DNA from: Eutypella sp. D-1
Lineage: Eukaryota; Ascomycota; Sordariomycetes; Xylariales; Diatrypaceae
Length of the DNA stretch: 64,000 bases
Direction of reading: 5' to 3'
Assembly: GCA_023313575.1 (NCBI GenBank)
Contig: JAJTTP010000008.1
Span: 1,736,001 to 1,800,000, forward strand
Below the pieces are notes generated by a model. The model was given only the letters and a program-made list of their open reading frames with translations, did no database searches and was not told where the DNA came from. Positions 10,993 to 22,145 of the stretch are shown here, piece by piece. The stretch's first letter is position 1. Every line of letters starts with the position of its first letter. Made by a program: the position numbers and the translations under genes.

Positions 10993-12134
10993 GTCTGCGA
11001 TCAAAACACGCCTGGGTTGAAAATCAAGGTTTTGCTGGGCTGGATCTTTATGCGTAGGATGTTCACTTCTTGACAGTTTTCCCGTATAAACATTCGCAGA
11101 TCAATCTTTCGCGTAGCCCGAGGAAGAAACGTCTACTTATATATGATCTGGTCCTTCTTCCCTTACTTCTCAACCGCGGTATTGTCATACGAAGAAGTAC
11201 AGGGCCTGGAGCTATGACGTATCCACCCAATGCGGCAGGTGAGCAGTCAGTACTGTACGCAACAGACCAGCTACCATATCTATGCATGCCTGCATGATAA
11301 TCAGGATGGTGTGAGAATGACATTGCCGTCTTTGTCCAGGACTCCTATATTTCGTTTCAAAAGACAACCTGAAACAAGTAGGTCGTGAAGGCTACATCGT
11401 GGTTCATTATCTACGATAAGGATAAATCTATGTAAATCATGATGTACAGTGCATCTTCATCTTGTGGGATTCTAGCTGGTACCAATTTTGGCCCGATCAA
11501 CAGCGAGGATGAGAATTCCTGAAACAATTACTATATCTTCCGAATACTTCGGGTCATAAACCAACGTTGATGGATGTCTACAGTCTTGTTTTTATGTAGG
11601 TGATGTATATACATACAGGTATGCCTATCCGCGACCGTTACCTACTTAGGTACCTAAACTGACTGCCCAAGTGGGTAAGTACAAGCTCGAGAGGATACCG
11701 GCGGATCGGTACCGTACCAGGTATTTAGCGGGTCGGTTATCGGTAAACCGTACTTAGCTCCGGTCTCCGATAGCGGTTAGTTAGCGATTGGGTGATCGGA
11801 GACGATGCTGCCTTCCTGGGAATTTTTATTGTTGTAAGCGGAATGAGTCCCAGGTAAACACGCGCCAGTTCAGATGTTCTTATAACTTCCACAATCCTTT
11901 GCTTCATAACACACTTCCTTCTGTTTGCTGCCTCCGACCCCGAACTTCGTCGTTGACTCGCTGAGTGCGGGTGGGTCTCGGCTGGAGGAGCTCAGTGCTC
12001 GACCTCCTGGCCTTTGTGTCACATCTCAAGTGTAAAGCCCAAGCGCCTGCATCGGATCAATCCGCACCACCCACAGATACGGTCAGGGAGGACCGGTATA
12101 TCTCTCGCCTTCGCTCAATAGCTACCGATCAGCG
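10993..12134. other. Intergenic region
   Basis: No gene is supported; the opposed small frames at 11063-11323 look random. A perfect 12-bp palindrome TTAGGTACCTAA lies at 11646-11657. The last 300 bases are the likely promoter and leader of the gamma-glutamyltranspeptidase gene. Confidence 0.5.
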
Positions 12135-14035
12135 ATGAGTGAGTGATCCATGCTCTTCATAAAATTATACACGCGGATCCCGCTTCTAACCGTCGTAACT
12201 AGCAACTCTATTGGCTTTGCCGCGAGGCGTTTTGCTTCTTTCTCTCGCAGCAGCAGCTTGCACATTCGCATCGCCAACGTCATGGCTTCCTACAGACCAG
12301 GCCGTATTACATCCTCTCGGTTCGGACTCGGTCGGCGGTAAGAGAGGCGCTGTTGCTAGTGAGAGCAAGGTCTGCAGTCAAATCGGCATCGACTTGCTCG
12401 CCAGCGGTGTGAGTATACCGTCTCAATTTCCTGTCGCGTCTAAATGGACTAGTTGCTCACATGTCATAATAGGGCAATGCTGTCGATGCATGGGTCGGCA
12501 CCCAACTCTGTGTCGGTGTTATCGGGATGTACCATTCCGGCCTGGGCGGTGGTGGTTTTAGTCTCATCCGTGACCGTGACGGGAGTTACACCGTAGTAGA
12601 CTATCGCGAAGCTGCCCCGGCCGCCGCCTTTGAGGACATGTACCGTGACGATGCCCGAGCGAGCGTCTACGGCGGTCTTGCGGCAGCTGTTCCTAGCGAG
12701 CTCCGAGGCCTCGAGTACGCGCACAATCGATTCGGCTCGTTACCCTGGAAGTCTGTAGTTATGCCCGCCGCCCATGTGGCGAGCGAAGGCTTCCTCGTAA
12801 CCGAGGATCTCTTGAGATACTCGGCACAAGGAGTGAAGATGGCCGGATGGAACTTCCTCGTAGAGGACCCCACCTGGGCCCAGGACTTCGCTCCCCAAGG
12901 CACCCTCTTGAAACTGGGCGACGTAATGACGCGGAAGCGCTACGGGGAGACTCTTAAGACGGTGGCTGAGAACGGCGCCGACGCGTTCTACACAGGCTAC
13001 ATGGCAAATGCGACCATCACGGCGATTGAGGCGCGGAACGGCACCATGACTCTGGATGACCTGGCTAGCTACCAAGTTATTGTGCGCGAGGCCATCAACA
13101 CCACCTATCATGGGTACAAGCTCTACTCGTCAGGCGCACCGAGCAGCGGCGCTGTGTGCCTCAGTATCCTGAAGACGATGGAAGGCTACGCTTCCCCTGA
13201 CGCGAATCTCACCCTGCACCGCTTAGACGAGGCGATGCGATTCGCGTACGGGGCCCATCAATCCCTGGGCGACCCGGCCTATGTTGACGATATCGGCGGT
13301 CTCGAGGAGGCTATGCTTGACGCGGATGCTGCTGAAAAGGTTCGAGCCCGCATCCTGGACAACACTACACAGCCAGTCTCTCACTACGACCCGAAGCGTG
13401 TCTATACCGCCGAAAGCCATGGGACATCACACATTGTGGCCGCAGACGCCGATGGTATGGCAGTGTCCTCAACGACCACCATCAACACGCTTTTCGGGAA
13501 TCTGATCATGGTCCCGGAGACAGGGGTCATCCTCAACAATGAGATGGATGACTTCAGCGTCCCCGGCCGTCGAAACGAATTCGGGTACGAGCCGGCGCCC
13601 GCGAACTACATACGCGCCGGTAAACGGCCGTTGTCAAGCATCACGCCCGTCATTGTGGAGCTTCCCAATTCCAGCCGGGGCACTAAATCTAGCCCCGAGG
13701 GCGTAGGCGCGCTCTTCGCCGTCGTAGGCGCGGCAGGCGGTTCACGGATCATCAGCGGCACGACGCAGGTAACATGGCAGCTCCTAGAGCGCGGCTTGGC
13801 ACTGCGGGACGCCATCGCGGAGCCCCGGTTCCACGACCAGCTGATGCCGAACCGCGTGCTGTTCGAGTACTCCTTCGACAACTCCACGGTGGACGCCATG
13901 ACCCGCCGCGGCCACGACGTAGCCTGGATGCCTGAGGGTATGAGCGCTGTCCAGGGTATCACGGTCGCTGCTGACGGGGCTTTCGACGCTGTCGGCGAGA
14001 CGAGGCAGAGGAACAGCGGGGGTTTGACCCTGTGA
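12135..14035 (+). CDS. ggt: Secreted gamma-glutamyltranspeptidase
   Basis: Ntn-hydrolase that removes or transfers the gamma-glutamyl group of glutathione; the precursor cuts itself before a catalytic Thr. Three exons: 12135-12138 (ATGA only), 12203-12408 and 12473-14035, giving 590 residues. Intron 1 (64 bp) has GTGAGT, a CTAAC branch and acceptor ACTAG; intron 2 (64 bp) has GTGAGT and acceptor AATAG. Joining them gives a signal peptide (MTTLLALPRG, then LLLSLAAAACTFAS) and restores the family core LLASGGNAVDAW at the second junction. Downstream are GLGGGGFSLIRD and the small-subunit start motif HGTSHIV, where the Thr is the expected nucleophile (about residue 408), then INTLFGN and LNNEMDDFS. 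Without the first exon the frame has no ATG. Likely secretory-pathway, vacuolar or extracellular. S. cerevisiae homologue: ECM38. Confidence 0.9.
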
Positions 14036-14547
14036 TTTGAGTATGTTTATATGCATAGCCAGTACGTACATAGAATTTCATAATTGCAAACTTAGATATT
14101 ATTGTGAAGTTTGCCACAGATATGGCCAAAGCTGCCTGGTGAAAATCGGCGATCAGCTGAAGTCTTAGGGTCGTCAGTAGGCGACAGCTGAAAATAAGGT
14201 ATGTGTTGTACTCGTGAAATGTCTCTAAACATCAGCTGCAATATGTCGGTCGGCCTTCCGAACAGGCCGGAACTTTGCCTCTTTAGATATAATATGAGTT
14301 CCTACTCGCGACAATGCAGCTCTAGATCGTATAGGTCTTAGTCTGGACCGCGGACAATCGTGCGGCTGAGGCTTGGCGCCGACATGCAATCACGAGATAA
14401 CCCTTCGTCCGAAATTTCGACAGAATGTTCAACCCTTCGATCCGTAGATCCCAGTTACTACTTCTACCTGAAGGATATTCCTATAGAAAAAAGGTTTTCT
14501 TACTTGGGACGGTGGAGCGCCAAAGCCTCTAACCCACCCGGTCGAAA
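14036..14547. other. Intergenic region
   Basis: 3' side of the gamma-glutamyltranspeptidase gene and promoter of the next HET gene. I see no separate feature. Confidence 0.5.
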
Positions 14548-16716
14548 ATGCCGAGCTTCTTCGGAGCCGCCCAGGACCTCGCTAAAGGCGTCAAGTGGGC
14601 CGCCGACACGACGGCATGGGCCGGGCACTTCGCCTCGCGCCAGATCAGGAGCGCGAGAGACGGGGTCTGCCTGGTCTGCAATAGCCTACAACCATACAAT
14701 CATGAAGACACATTTGGCAGGGCGGGGGCCGCCTGGCACCACTTCGAGGAATCCCATCTCGCTACTCGGAGAAAGGAGGTCGGATCCGCTGCTGCTACCC
14801 TGGTTCTGAAGGAGAGATCAACCAAGGCGCTGCTCGAATGCCGAGAGATTGACCCGAGAACCAACCTTCCGAAGAACAATTGCAAGTATTGCCGACTGCT
14901 GTGCGAGATCTTCGACGCTTTCTTCATCGACGAGTGGATGAGCTGGGTCACCGAGACGAAGAATGCAATGCCTATCAAGTTCGGGCTGATGATCCGGGAA
15001 GGATCACCGCTCATCATTAATTGCTGGAACTTCACCTACGACAAGTGGTTTCAGAACTCCCGCGTAGACCTCGAACTGTACCTCGAGCAATCACCATTTA
15101 CCACGCCGGTCCCGGGAGCGCCAGTAACGGGTCCTGTGGGTCCGCGAATGGCGGATAGTAGATCCGAGTTTTGCATGCAGTTCCTGCAGGAGAGTTTCCA
15201 GCAATGTTGTCGAGAGCATCCCGGCTGCGCTGTTCAGCCTGCGGGTTTCGTACCTACCCGGCTCATTTATGTCGGGGGCGGTAACGATGCCCTTCAGCTA
15301 CAAGACTCTATACCACAAGGCGAAAACATCGCATGGGCTGCACTGAGCCACTGCTGGGGTGGGGGCAAGCCAATGTCGTTGGTGAAGTCGAATCTGGATA
15401 AACTACGCCAGAATATCGCATTCACGGACCTCCCGCCTACATTCCAGAACGCGATAACCATCACACAGCAGCTGGGTCTGCATTACGTGTGGATTGACAG
15501 CCTGTGTATTGTGCAAGACGATCGCGCGGACTGGGAGCAGGAGGCAGCGCGGATGGGAACGGTGTATAACCGCGCCTTTATCGTCATCAGCGGCGCGAGC
15601 TCCGCGAACCCGGAGACACCGTATTTAGGACCACGGGATCCGGACTGGCTGCCGAAGCGGTTTGAGTTCCAACCATCGCCCGGCGTCAACCTCCCGATTC
15701 TAGTCCGGAAGCGGAGCCTCTTGGCAGCACCGCTTGAGCAGGGCTTATATGAGCCGCCCTTCACAGAATCATGGGCTGGGCTCAAGAGGGTCGGTCCGCT
15801 CCACTCGCGAGGCTGGTGTTTCCAGGAATCCTTCCTCGCTAAGCGCATCGTGCACTTTTCGCCTGGCGCTGTCATATTCGAGTGCCAGACGCACCGCCGG
15901 AGCGAGGACCAACTGCCTCCGTACCCCTCGACTGTTCCCGGGACGCTGGGTGAGATCAGCAGTGCTGAGCAGTGGTACATGATTGTCAAGACATACACCA
16001 CGCGACAGCTGACCTACGCGAGCGACAAGCTACCGGCGATAGCTGGTGCCGCTACGCAGATGCCGCAGGCTAAAACCAGCGTATACCTAGCCGGCCTCTG
16101 GAGTGAGACCCTGCTTCTAGATCTTCTCTGGCAGGTGATGCCAGGCCGCGCGCACGCTGAGCTGTCCTATAAAAAGGAGGAGCAGGGTTCCCCGACGTGG
16201 TCCTGGGCCTCTATAAATTGGGGGATCACCTGGAATATCCTCGAGTCACCGCAGCTACTTGCTTCGGTGGTCCACGCCGAGACCTCTGTTCCGGGGAAGA
16301 ATCCGTACGGTGAGGTCTCTGGGGGCCACATTACACTCCGCGGACGCATCAAAACCTGCCAATTGTCCGTGGACTACCATAAGAACGAACACTGGGTATC
16401 CTACAAGAAAGCCGACGGCACGTCGAGCAAGAAACAACATTTCCGCACCGACGGCCGGCTGATGGCCGAGCCTTTGCCGGGCGGGACCTTTGCGCGCCGC
16501 GCCACCCCGGGGGTCACGTCGTCGCCTCCCAACTCGGAGACCTGGGCTGTGTTCTTCTGTATAGCGAGGACGTCGAGGATGAAGTATAATGATGTCGGTC
16601 TGATCTTGGGAATATCGCGTGACTTTCCCGGTAGCATGGAGAGGATTGGGAGTATCACGAATGTACCGAGGGATTGGTATGATACTGGGGAAGAGAAGAC
16701 GTTGACGATTGTATGA
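14548..16716 (+). CDS. HET-domain protein, large N-terminal-extension type
   Basis: Single exon, 722 residues. The first about 200 residues contain Cys pairs (VCLVCNSL near 32; CKYCRLLCEI near 112) that look like a metal-binding or structural module common in this HET subclass. The HET domain is at about 260-410, with WAALSHCWGGG, YVWIDSLCIVQDD and a GWCFQES block. It belongs to the class that reads SHCWG rather than SYAWG, so it is not a recent copy of the HET gene at 6409. Predicted role is control of incompatibility-type cell death; the trigger is unknown. The ATG at 14548 starts the conserved N-terminus. It lies on the + strand 512 bp after the transpeptidase gene. Confidence 0.9.
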   Translation: MPSFFGAAQDLAKGVKWAADTTAWAGHFASRQIRSARDGVCLVCNSLQPYNHEDTFGRAGAAWHHFEESHLATRRKEVGSAAATLVLKERSTKALLECREIDPRTNLPKNNCKYCRLLCEIFDAFFIDEWMSWVTETKNAMPIKFGLMIREGSPLIINCWNFTYDKWFQNSRVDLELYLEQSPFTTPVPGAPVTGPVGPRMADSRSEFCMQFLQESFQQCCREHPGCAVQPAGFVPTRLIYVGGGNDALQLQDSIPQGENIAWAALSHCWGGGKPMSLVKSNLDKLRQNIAFTDLPPTFQNAITITQQLGLHYVWIDSLCIVQDDRADWEQEAARMGTVYNRAFIVISGASSANPETPYLGPRDPDWLPKRFEFQPSPGVNLPILVRKRSLLAAPLEQGLYEPPFTESWAGLKRVGPLHSRGWCFQESFLAKRIVHFSPGAVIFECQTHRRSEDQLPPYPSTVPGTLGEISSAEQWYMIVKTYTTRQLTYASDKLPAIAGAATQMPQAKTSVYLAGLWSETLLLDLLWQVMPGRAHAELSYKKEEQGSPTWSWASINWGITWNILESPQLLASVVHAETSVPGKNPYGEVSGGHITLRGRIKTCQLSVDYHKNEHWVSYKKADGTSSKKQHFRTDGRLMAEPLPGGTFARRATPGVTSSPPNSETWAVFFCIARTSRMKYNDVGLILGISRDFPGSMERIGSITNVPRDWYDTGEEKTLTIV

Positions 16717-17664
16717 CCTGGCTTTCCCCTTTCCATACCACTAGTTGAAACGTAGTATAGAATAATATTATAGCATATTCACTTTGCGTGCTTTTATAGC
16801 TGAGCCGTTGGGAAATCGTGCCTGATCCCTAATCATGGTCATTCAAGCTCACAACATCTTATTCCACGCGCCGACTTAGATCATTTGGCACATTGCTACA
16901 TTATCACCTACGAGTTCACAAAACCCCGGCTATTGGTTGGGTAGACATTTGACGTATGCTAGTAAGGTGCCTCTCGTCTCTCCATAGACTACGGACGAAC
17001 TCTCGTTATGATCATTGAACAGTTGGGAGTCATGTTGTCGCTCTGGGTCTTGACTTGATATGCTCAGCGGCAAATAGGGGCCCCCTAGAAAAGGACCCGC
17101 TTATCTAGATTAGGAAAGCGGCCACACAGCAGTCTTTGTCCTCGTCTCAGTCGCTTTCTCATCATAAATCATATAGGATAATTCAAAACCAATGGTGAAT
17201 TCTAGTGGTATTCATTCGAGCTGGGCTGTGGTAATGACGTATAGCGTGGAGAGCTACAATGGGTGCACGATGCTAGGTCAATGGCCGCACGGCCAAAGTA
17301 GACGAACACTGTGGGTGATGTTGTGGGCTCTCCTGGGGATATCCTTTGTAGAAACTCGGGTATACGACAGTAGGATGTCCCAAATCATCAGAACATTATT
17401 GACTACGAAGGAAAAACTCTTGGCTATCGTGTATTGCAAAGAGGGAGCGGGTTGGGTGGAACAATGCCATATGTACCTGCTCATTTGCATACGTACATGA
17501 ATCCCAAAATCACCCTCGAATGACGATGCTGTCTACAGACGGCCGCTAAAAATATGATGGCTTTAGGCTTGCTTCATGATAATTTCTCCTTAATCCATAT
17601 CCACAACTGAATTGATCAATGGTTGCTTCATAACATCGTCATTCGCTACTCGTACTTCATTTTA
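16717..17664. other. Intergenic region
   Basis: No gene is supported. An open frame of 102 codons at 17192-17500 has an unusual composition and an equally open opposite strand, so I do not call it. Confidence 0.45.
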
Positions 17665-19260
17665 TTAGCCTTGTGTCGCCGCCTTCGCCGCCTCGGTCCC
17701 TGCTATCCTTCCAAATACGACGCATTCCAGCAGTGACGAACCGCCCAGCCTGTTATCTCCGTGTATGCCACCAGTGATCTCGCCCGCGGCCCATATGCCG
17801 GGGATCGTGGCCGAGCCCGGGCCCAGCAGCCGTGCGTTCTCGTCGAACGCCGCACCGCCCATCGTGAAGTGAGTTATAGGCGTAATCTTGCCCACGCAGA
17901 CTTCCTGGTCCCGGTTCGCCTCTCCCGGAGGCAGGCGCCAATGTCCGAATGTGCTTCGTCCGAAGTCCTCGTCTTTACCCGCCGCAACTGCCGCCGCGTA
18001 TCTGTCGATCGCGGCAATAATCTGAGGACTGAGGTCCTTCACTTGTTTCTTCTCCATGAGGCCCTTGAATAGGTAGAAGCCGAGGTGTCCAGCCGTGACA
18101 TCAATGGCACCGGGGTCTAGGAGGAGCGTTACGTCCCATTGGCGGGTCTCACCGCTGTTATGCGGCGGCAATGCCATGATGGCCTTGCTGACGACCTCCC
18201 GCGTCTCCATCTCATTCACGAACCTCTCGCCCTCGCCCGAGAGCAAGATGCCGCCCTCGCCGCGCAGAACCTCGGCTGCGAGGATCTTATACGTGGCCCC
18301 GGCATCCTTGGGATCTACGAAGCCGGTGGGGTGGATCTGCACGCTGTCCATATCGACGAAGCGCGCACCCACCGCCTCCAGCATCCCGTGCGACGCCGGG
18401 CGCGGGTCATTGGTTGACGGGATCCCGGCGAGGTCGGGCCGGTACTTCGCGAGCAACCCATTCGCATCGCCCGCGAACCCGCCGACGGCAAAGACGACGG
18501 GACCCTCGAGATCATGCGACGCGCCCTCGGCGCTGACGTAGCGCAGGCCCTTCACGTTCACGGACCCGGACCCATCGTCCGCCACATTGAGCGCCTCGAC
18601 ATTCGCCGCGGTGCTGAGCTCGAAATCCGGGTTCTCGCCTAGCTTCTTCAACAGCGTCGTCACGATCGCGGCGCCCGGCGGCGTTTTCCCGGCCCCGCGA
18701 TGCGTCCGCGGTAACGAGTGTCCGCCTAGCGGCGCCACGACGCTCAGGTCCACGCCGATGTCGTCTACGAGCCAATTCACGGCGCTCTCAGATCGGTTCG
18801 TCAGCGCGCTGATGAGGCCCGCGCGGTTGACGCCTTCATTTTCGGCCTCCTGTTGCTGCTGGCGGAACCGCCGACCTGCTGAGCGCACGGTGTCGTCGTA
18901 GAACTTGTCGTCTAGAGATACGCCCGCCGCCTTTTGGAACCGCGTGTTCGCGCCGTTGATCCCGGATGAGGCCTTGATGCTGTTTCCGCCCGGCTTCGCG
19001 GCGCGCTCCAGCATGTGCACCTTGGCGCCGGCCCGGAGGGCCTCGTACGCGGCGGACAGGCCGGCTAGGCCGCTGCCGACTACGATTACGGGTTTGGGGG
19101 GCATGGTGGGGGAAACGCCGGTAGTGAGCTTGCTAGTGAATTGCGAGGGGAGGCGGAAGTTTAGCGCGGCGCTGGTTACACTTTGGTGATATATCAGGCC
19201 CAGGAGAATCGCTGCGATGCCGATGAATAGCGCGACGACGGACCGTCGGATAGGGATCAT
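17665..19260 (-). CDS. osm1: FAD-dependent fumarate reductase, Osm1/Frd1 type
   Basis: Flavoprotein that reduces fumarate to succinate with FADH2 and reoxidises flavin under low oxygen; in yeast it supports oxidative protein folding in the ER and mitochondria. Single exon, 531 residues from the ATG at 19260 (the frame opens two codons earlier with TTG). An N-terminal hydrophobic anchor or signal (about 7-27) precedes the dinucleotide fold VIVVGSGLAGLSAAYEA (about 58-75). Active-site blocks of soluble fumarate reductases follow: SGINGANT, THRGAGKTPPG, VQIHPTGF, LRGEGGILL, HFTMGG and a C-terminal GGSSLLECVVFGR. Length matches yeast OSM1 (about 500). The signal suggests import into the ER or mitochondria rather than cytosol. 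Confidence 0.93.
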   Translation of the reverse strand: MIPIRRSVVALFIGIAAILLGLIYHQSVTSAALNFRLPSQFTSKLTTGVSPTMPPKPVIVVGSGLAGLSAAYEALRAGAKVHMLERAAKPGGNSIKASSGINGANTRFQKAAGVSLDDKFYDDTVRSAGRRFRQQQQEAENEGVNRAGLISALTNRSESAVNWLVDDIGVDLSVVAPLGGHSLPRTHRGAGKTPPGAAIVTTLLKKLGENPDFELSTAANVEALNVADDGSGSVNVKGLRYVSAEGASHDLEGPVVFAVGGFAGDANGLLAKYRPDLAGIPSTNDPRPASHGMLEAVGARFVDMDSVQIHPTGFVDPKDAGATYKILAAEVLRGEGGILLSGEGERFVNEMETREVVSKAIMALPPHNSGETRQWDVTLLLDPGAIDVTAGHLGFYLFKGLMEKKQVKDLSPQIIAAIDRYAAAVAAGKDEDFGRSTFGHWRLPPGEANRDQEVCVGKITPITHFTMGGAAFDENARLLGPGSATIPGIWAAGEITGGIHGDNRLGGSSLLECVVFGRIAGTEAAKAATQG

Positions 19261-20079
19261 GAGCAACTCCAGCGGTTAGTCAGGCGATGGTTCAAGTTAT
19301 TCAAGTCTTTTTTTAAGTGTAGGAAGGAACTAGGACTTTTCTTATGAACATGTGGAAATGTACATGTGTTCTTCATTTCCTACATCTACCAGAGACATTG
19401 TATTTATATATATAACCTTTATGTCCATCCCATACCATGCATACATACTAGCTCTAGTGATTACTCTTAGTTCATGCTGCTGTCAGGCTGTCAGGCAATA
19501 CCTAAGTAAGTTAGTTAGTAGGACGATTCGGCGACGTCGGACCATTCTATCATGGTGGTAAGCAGTTCTGGTGGTACGATTGAGAGTCAACTCACGAATT
19601 AGGAGACAGGGGGGCTTCGCACTATTTTTTATGTTGGTGGGCGGATCCGATGGATGGATGGTTGTACCTAGGTAGTTTAAGGACTGGTGTGTAGTCTATA
19701 TACTTGTATGTTAGCTTCATGAACCGAACCTTGAGGTACACAGCTACATACGTCAATAGTACCTACCAGGTAGGTAAGATTAACTCTGATAGGGTAATAT
19801 GACGGATATGATGGAAATCACTGAAATAAATACCTGTACTCCGTACTTCATGGACGATATGCGATTATACAGGGACATTCTCCCCATGCCATTTTCTTTT
19901 CGAGTAAATTTTCTATAAAGCCGAGGTTAGAGAAAAAAAATTAAAAATTAAAAATCTTTTCTGAATCCTTCCGACTTCATCCTTCCTAATATTCTGCTTT
20001 TTTCTTCTTCTTTTTTCTCTCTAAAAAGCAGCACATTCGCGAGCCCGCATCCGCTGGTCGTCAGAAATGACGACTCGTG
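19261..20079. other. Divergent promoter region
   Basis: Lies between the divergently transcribed fumarate reductase and mutase-like genes. AT-rich, with A/T runs at about 19930-19960 and a C/T-rich stretch at 19998-20020 just before the mutase gene. No gene seen. Confidence 0.5.
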
Positions 20080-20997
20080 ATGCACCTCCTGCTCATCCGC
20101 CACGGTGAATCTGTTGACAACGTCGCTGGTCTTTAGTATGCAAGCCGACTCTTTCTCAGGATGTGATTCTCAAGAGATCTCCCTCTAACAAGCTTCAACA
20201 GCGCAGGTTCTCGAGACTCGCCCTTGACCAACCATGGAGTTCTCCAGGCGAAGCGGCTGGGTGCCCATCTCGCTACCCTCCCCGGCGATATTGGTCCCGT
20301 GAAAAGCATATTCGCGTCCAACCTCCAACGAGCCTACCGCACTGCCGAAGCCGTTGCCGAAGCCATCGCGAGACCCCAGCCCTCAGGCAGTGACAGCTCG
20401 GAGACTCAGGCGCCTCTGAACGTCGTACAGCTTGCAGAGCTTCGCGAAAAGGACTTCGGCTCGACCGAGGGGAAAAAGTTCGGTAGCAGAGCCACGGAAT
20501 CAGACGGTGACGCTCAATCAGACGCGGAAACACGCGATGCCATGAAGACTCGTATTGATCGGTTCATTGAAGTCCACCTTGCGCCGATACTTGATAAACA
20601 TGTGTCCGAAAAAGTCACCGTCGTAGTCGTAGCGCACGGCATCATCCTCGGTGTGCTCCTGAAAACCCTGCTATCACGATACCCTGCGCAACAGTTAGAC
20701 TCGTTTTACCAACACGGCGAAGTTGTAGCTACTTGGAGCAACACTGGTGTCGTTCAGGTCAAGATGGAACCGGCTACGAAGTGCAAACCTTCCAGCTTGG
20801 CGGACTCTTCCGTGGACCCCCTGGAACCTCAACAGGAGTCGAGAGCCGTCATTGACTTCATCAACAATGTCGACCACCTGCAAGGTCTAAAAAAGACCAG
20901 GGGAGGCATTGGCAGCGCTAAGTTCGACTCCAAGCAGAGGACCATGGACTCGTTCTTCGGTCCCGCAGCAAAGAAACGCAAGCTCGGTGAGCGTTGA
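20080..20997 (+). CDS. Histidine-phosphatase (phosphoglycerate-mutase) fold protein with C-terminal PIP box and NLS
   Basis: Two exons, 20080-20135 and 20202-20997, encode 283 residues. The intron (66 bp) has GTATGC, a perfect CTAAC branch and acceptor CAACAG; splicing joins VAGL to YAGSRDSALTNHG, a family signature. The catalytic motif LIRHGE gives the phospho-His at residue 8; the second His is in VVVVAHG (about residue 173). The domain fits a phosphatase of the TIGAR/PhoE-like branch rather than glycolytic mutase. The tail (264-283) reads QRTMDSFF followed by GPAAKKRKL. The first is a canonical PCNA-interacting box (Q-x-x-M-x-x-F-F); the second is a basic nuclear-localisation-like motif. 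This implies nuclear action at replication or repair sites (inference); substrate unknown. The neighbouring gene downstream is a DNA-lesion-binding protein. Confidence 0.88.
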
Positions 20998-21587
20998 TGC
21001 ATGAATAACTGGTCGACCCCCCCGTTTTCACGGGCCACGCAGTCGGGTTCTTCCCTGGGAAGACTCGGGTGCTACCGGGAGACCGACCAGTGCAAACCCG
21101 TTTTGGTAAGTACGAGAAATTCTGCTTTGGTTCGCTCCCCCCCCTTTTTTATATGATGAAAAAACATAATTCACAGACCTGCTGTTCTGAAATATTATGT
21201 GGAATCGTTTTATGTCCAACCGCTATCTGAGAAAAAACTTTACTATCCCGCCTATCAGTCGCCTTTCTTTAAAAGTGCTTCGACTAACTGGATATACCTA
21301 GGCACTTCAAACTTTTGACTTGCCATCTCCGATTGTGGATCGTCGATCGATGATGGTGACGTTCATACTTGTAGTACAGATCGTAGCCCATGATGGGATT
21401 ACTTGTAGTGCTGTGCTCGTGTAATACTCCGAGAATCGCCACCTGTTATGGCCAGATCACCTCGACGGCAAAAAGGACGAGATAAGTAGCGAGCTTTGCA
21501 GGACGATTATCTAGAACCAATCCGATGTCTGCACAGATCGACTCGCTCTCTGATGAGTATCGTAGTATGTAATCTTATCATTAAACA
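20998..21587. other. Convergent 3' intergenic region
   Basis: Lies between the 3' ends of the mutase-like gene (+) and the alkyltransferase-like gene (-). No gene is supported. Confidence 0.5.
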
Positions 21588-22145
21588 TCATCGACGACCA
21601 GTCTGTAGCGACCTAGGAAACCAACCAAAATCTTTCAAATCCACGCATAATTCACCAAGCGCCCCCGTCGTGATCGTGACCCCTTCCGCCCGGAGCGCAG
21701 TCGCTTGGTTCGTCGCGCCCGAAGGCTGTGATCTGAGATAAAAAGAGAGTCAACAGTTGCCCGCTGAGCATACATATACATATATAATATGCGGGAGCTT
21801 CATACCGCGGAGATATGATGCCCTTGGAATTAATCACCCTTTGCCAGGGCACGTTGGCATGGTTGTACCGCGAATCCGGGTCGCGCGATAGGTGCTTCAG
21901 ACAGATCCCCACCTGGCGGGGCCGTTGCGCTTATAAGATGAAAAGGCATTGGTTAGTACGGAGAAGACGGTCCAGAGTTCGGTGATGAGGGAGGGTATTA
22001 GGGCTACATAGGTAGGGGGCTCGCTCATACGGGTTCCCACTAGCGCTGCGATGTGACCGTAGCTCGTCACTTTGCCGTGTGGGATCTGCTGTACCGCGTT
22101 GTAGACGGCGAGGGAGAATGCCACTGCTTCGTCCGATCTCGCCAT
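21588..22145 (-). CDS. atl1: Alkyltransferase-like (ATL) DNA repair protein
   Basis: Three exons: 22145-22031, 21929-21806 and 21732-21588, giving 127 residues. Introns: GTATGA to TATAAG (101 bp) and GTATGA to TCTCAG (73 bp). The product has the C-terminal DNA-binding fold of O6-alkylguanine-DNA alkyltransferases: IPHGKVTSYGHIAALVG, RPRQVGICLKHL, NHANVPWQRVI and a C-terminal DLKDFGWFP. The acceptor site normally reads PCHR; here it is PWQR, so Trp (about residue 67) replaces the reactive Cys. This defines ATL proteins such as S. pombe Atl1. They bind O6-alkylguanine without repairing it and hand the lesion to nucleotide excision repair. Tyr29 (base flipping) and Arg43 (finger) are present at the expected spots. 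The start is the only nearby ATG. Confidence 0.92.

Noticed and set aside
13335..13350. GGTTCGAGCCC, a perfect tRNA B-box match
   Set aside because: Lies inside the gamma-glutamyltranspeptidase coding region with no surrounding cloverleaf.
17192..17500. 102-codon ATG frame
   Set aside because: The opposite strand is open over the same stretch, and no motif or splice context supports it.
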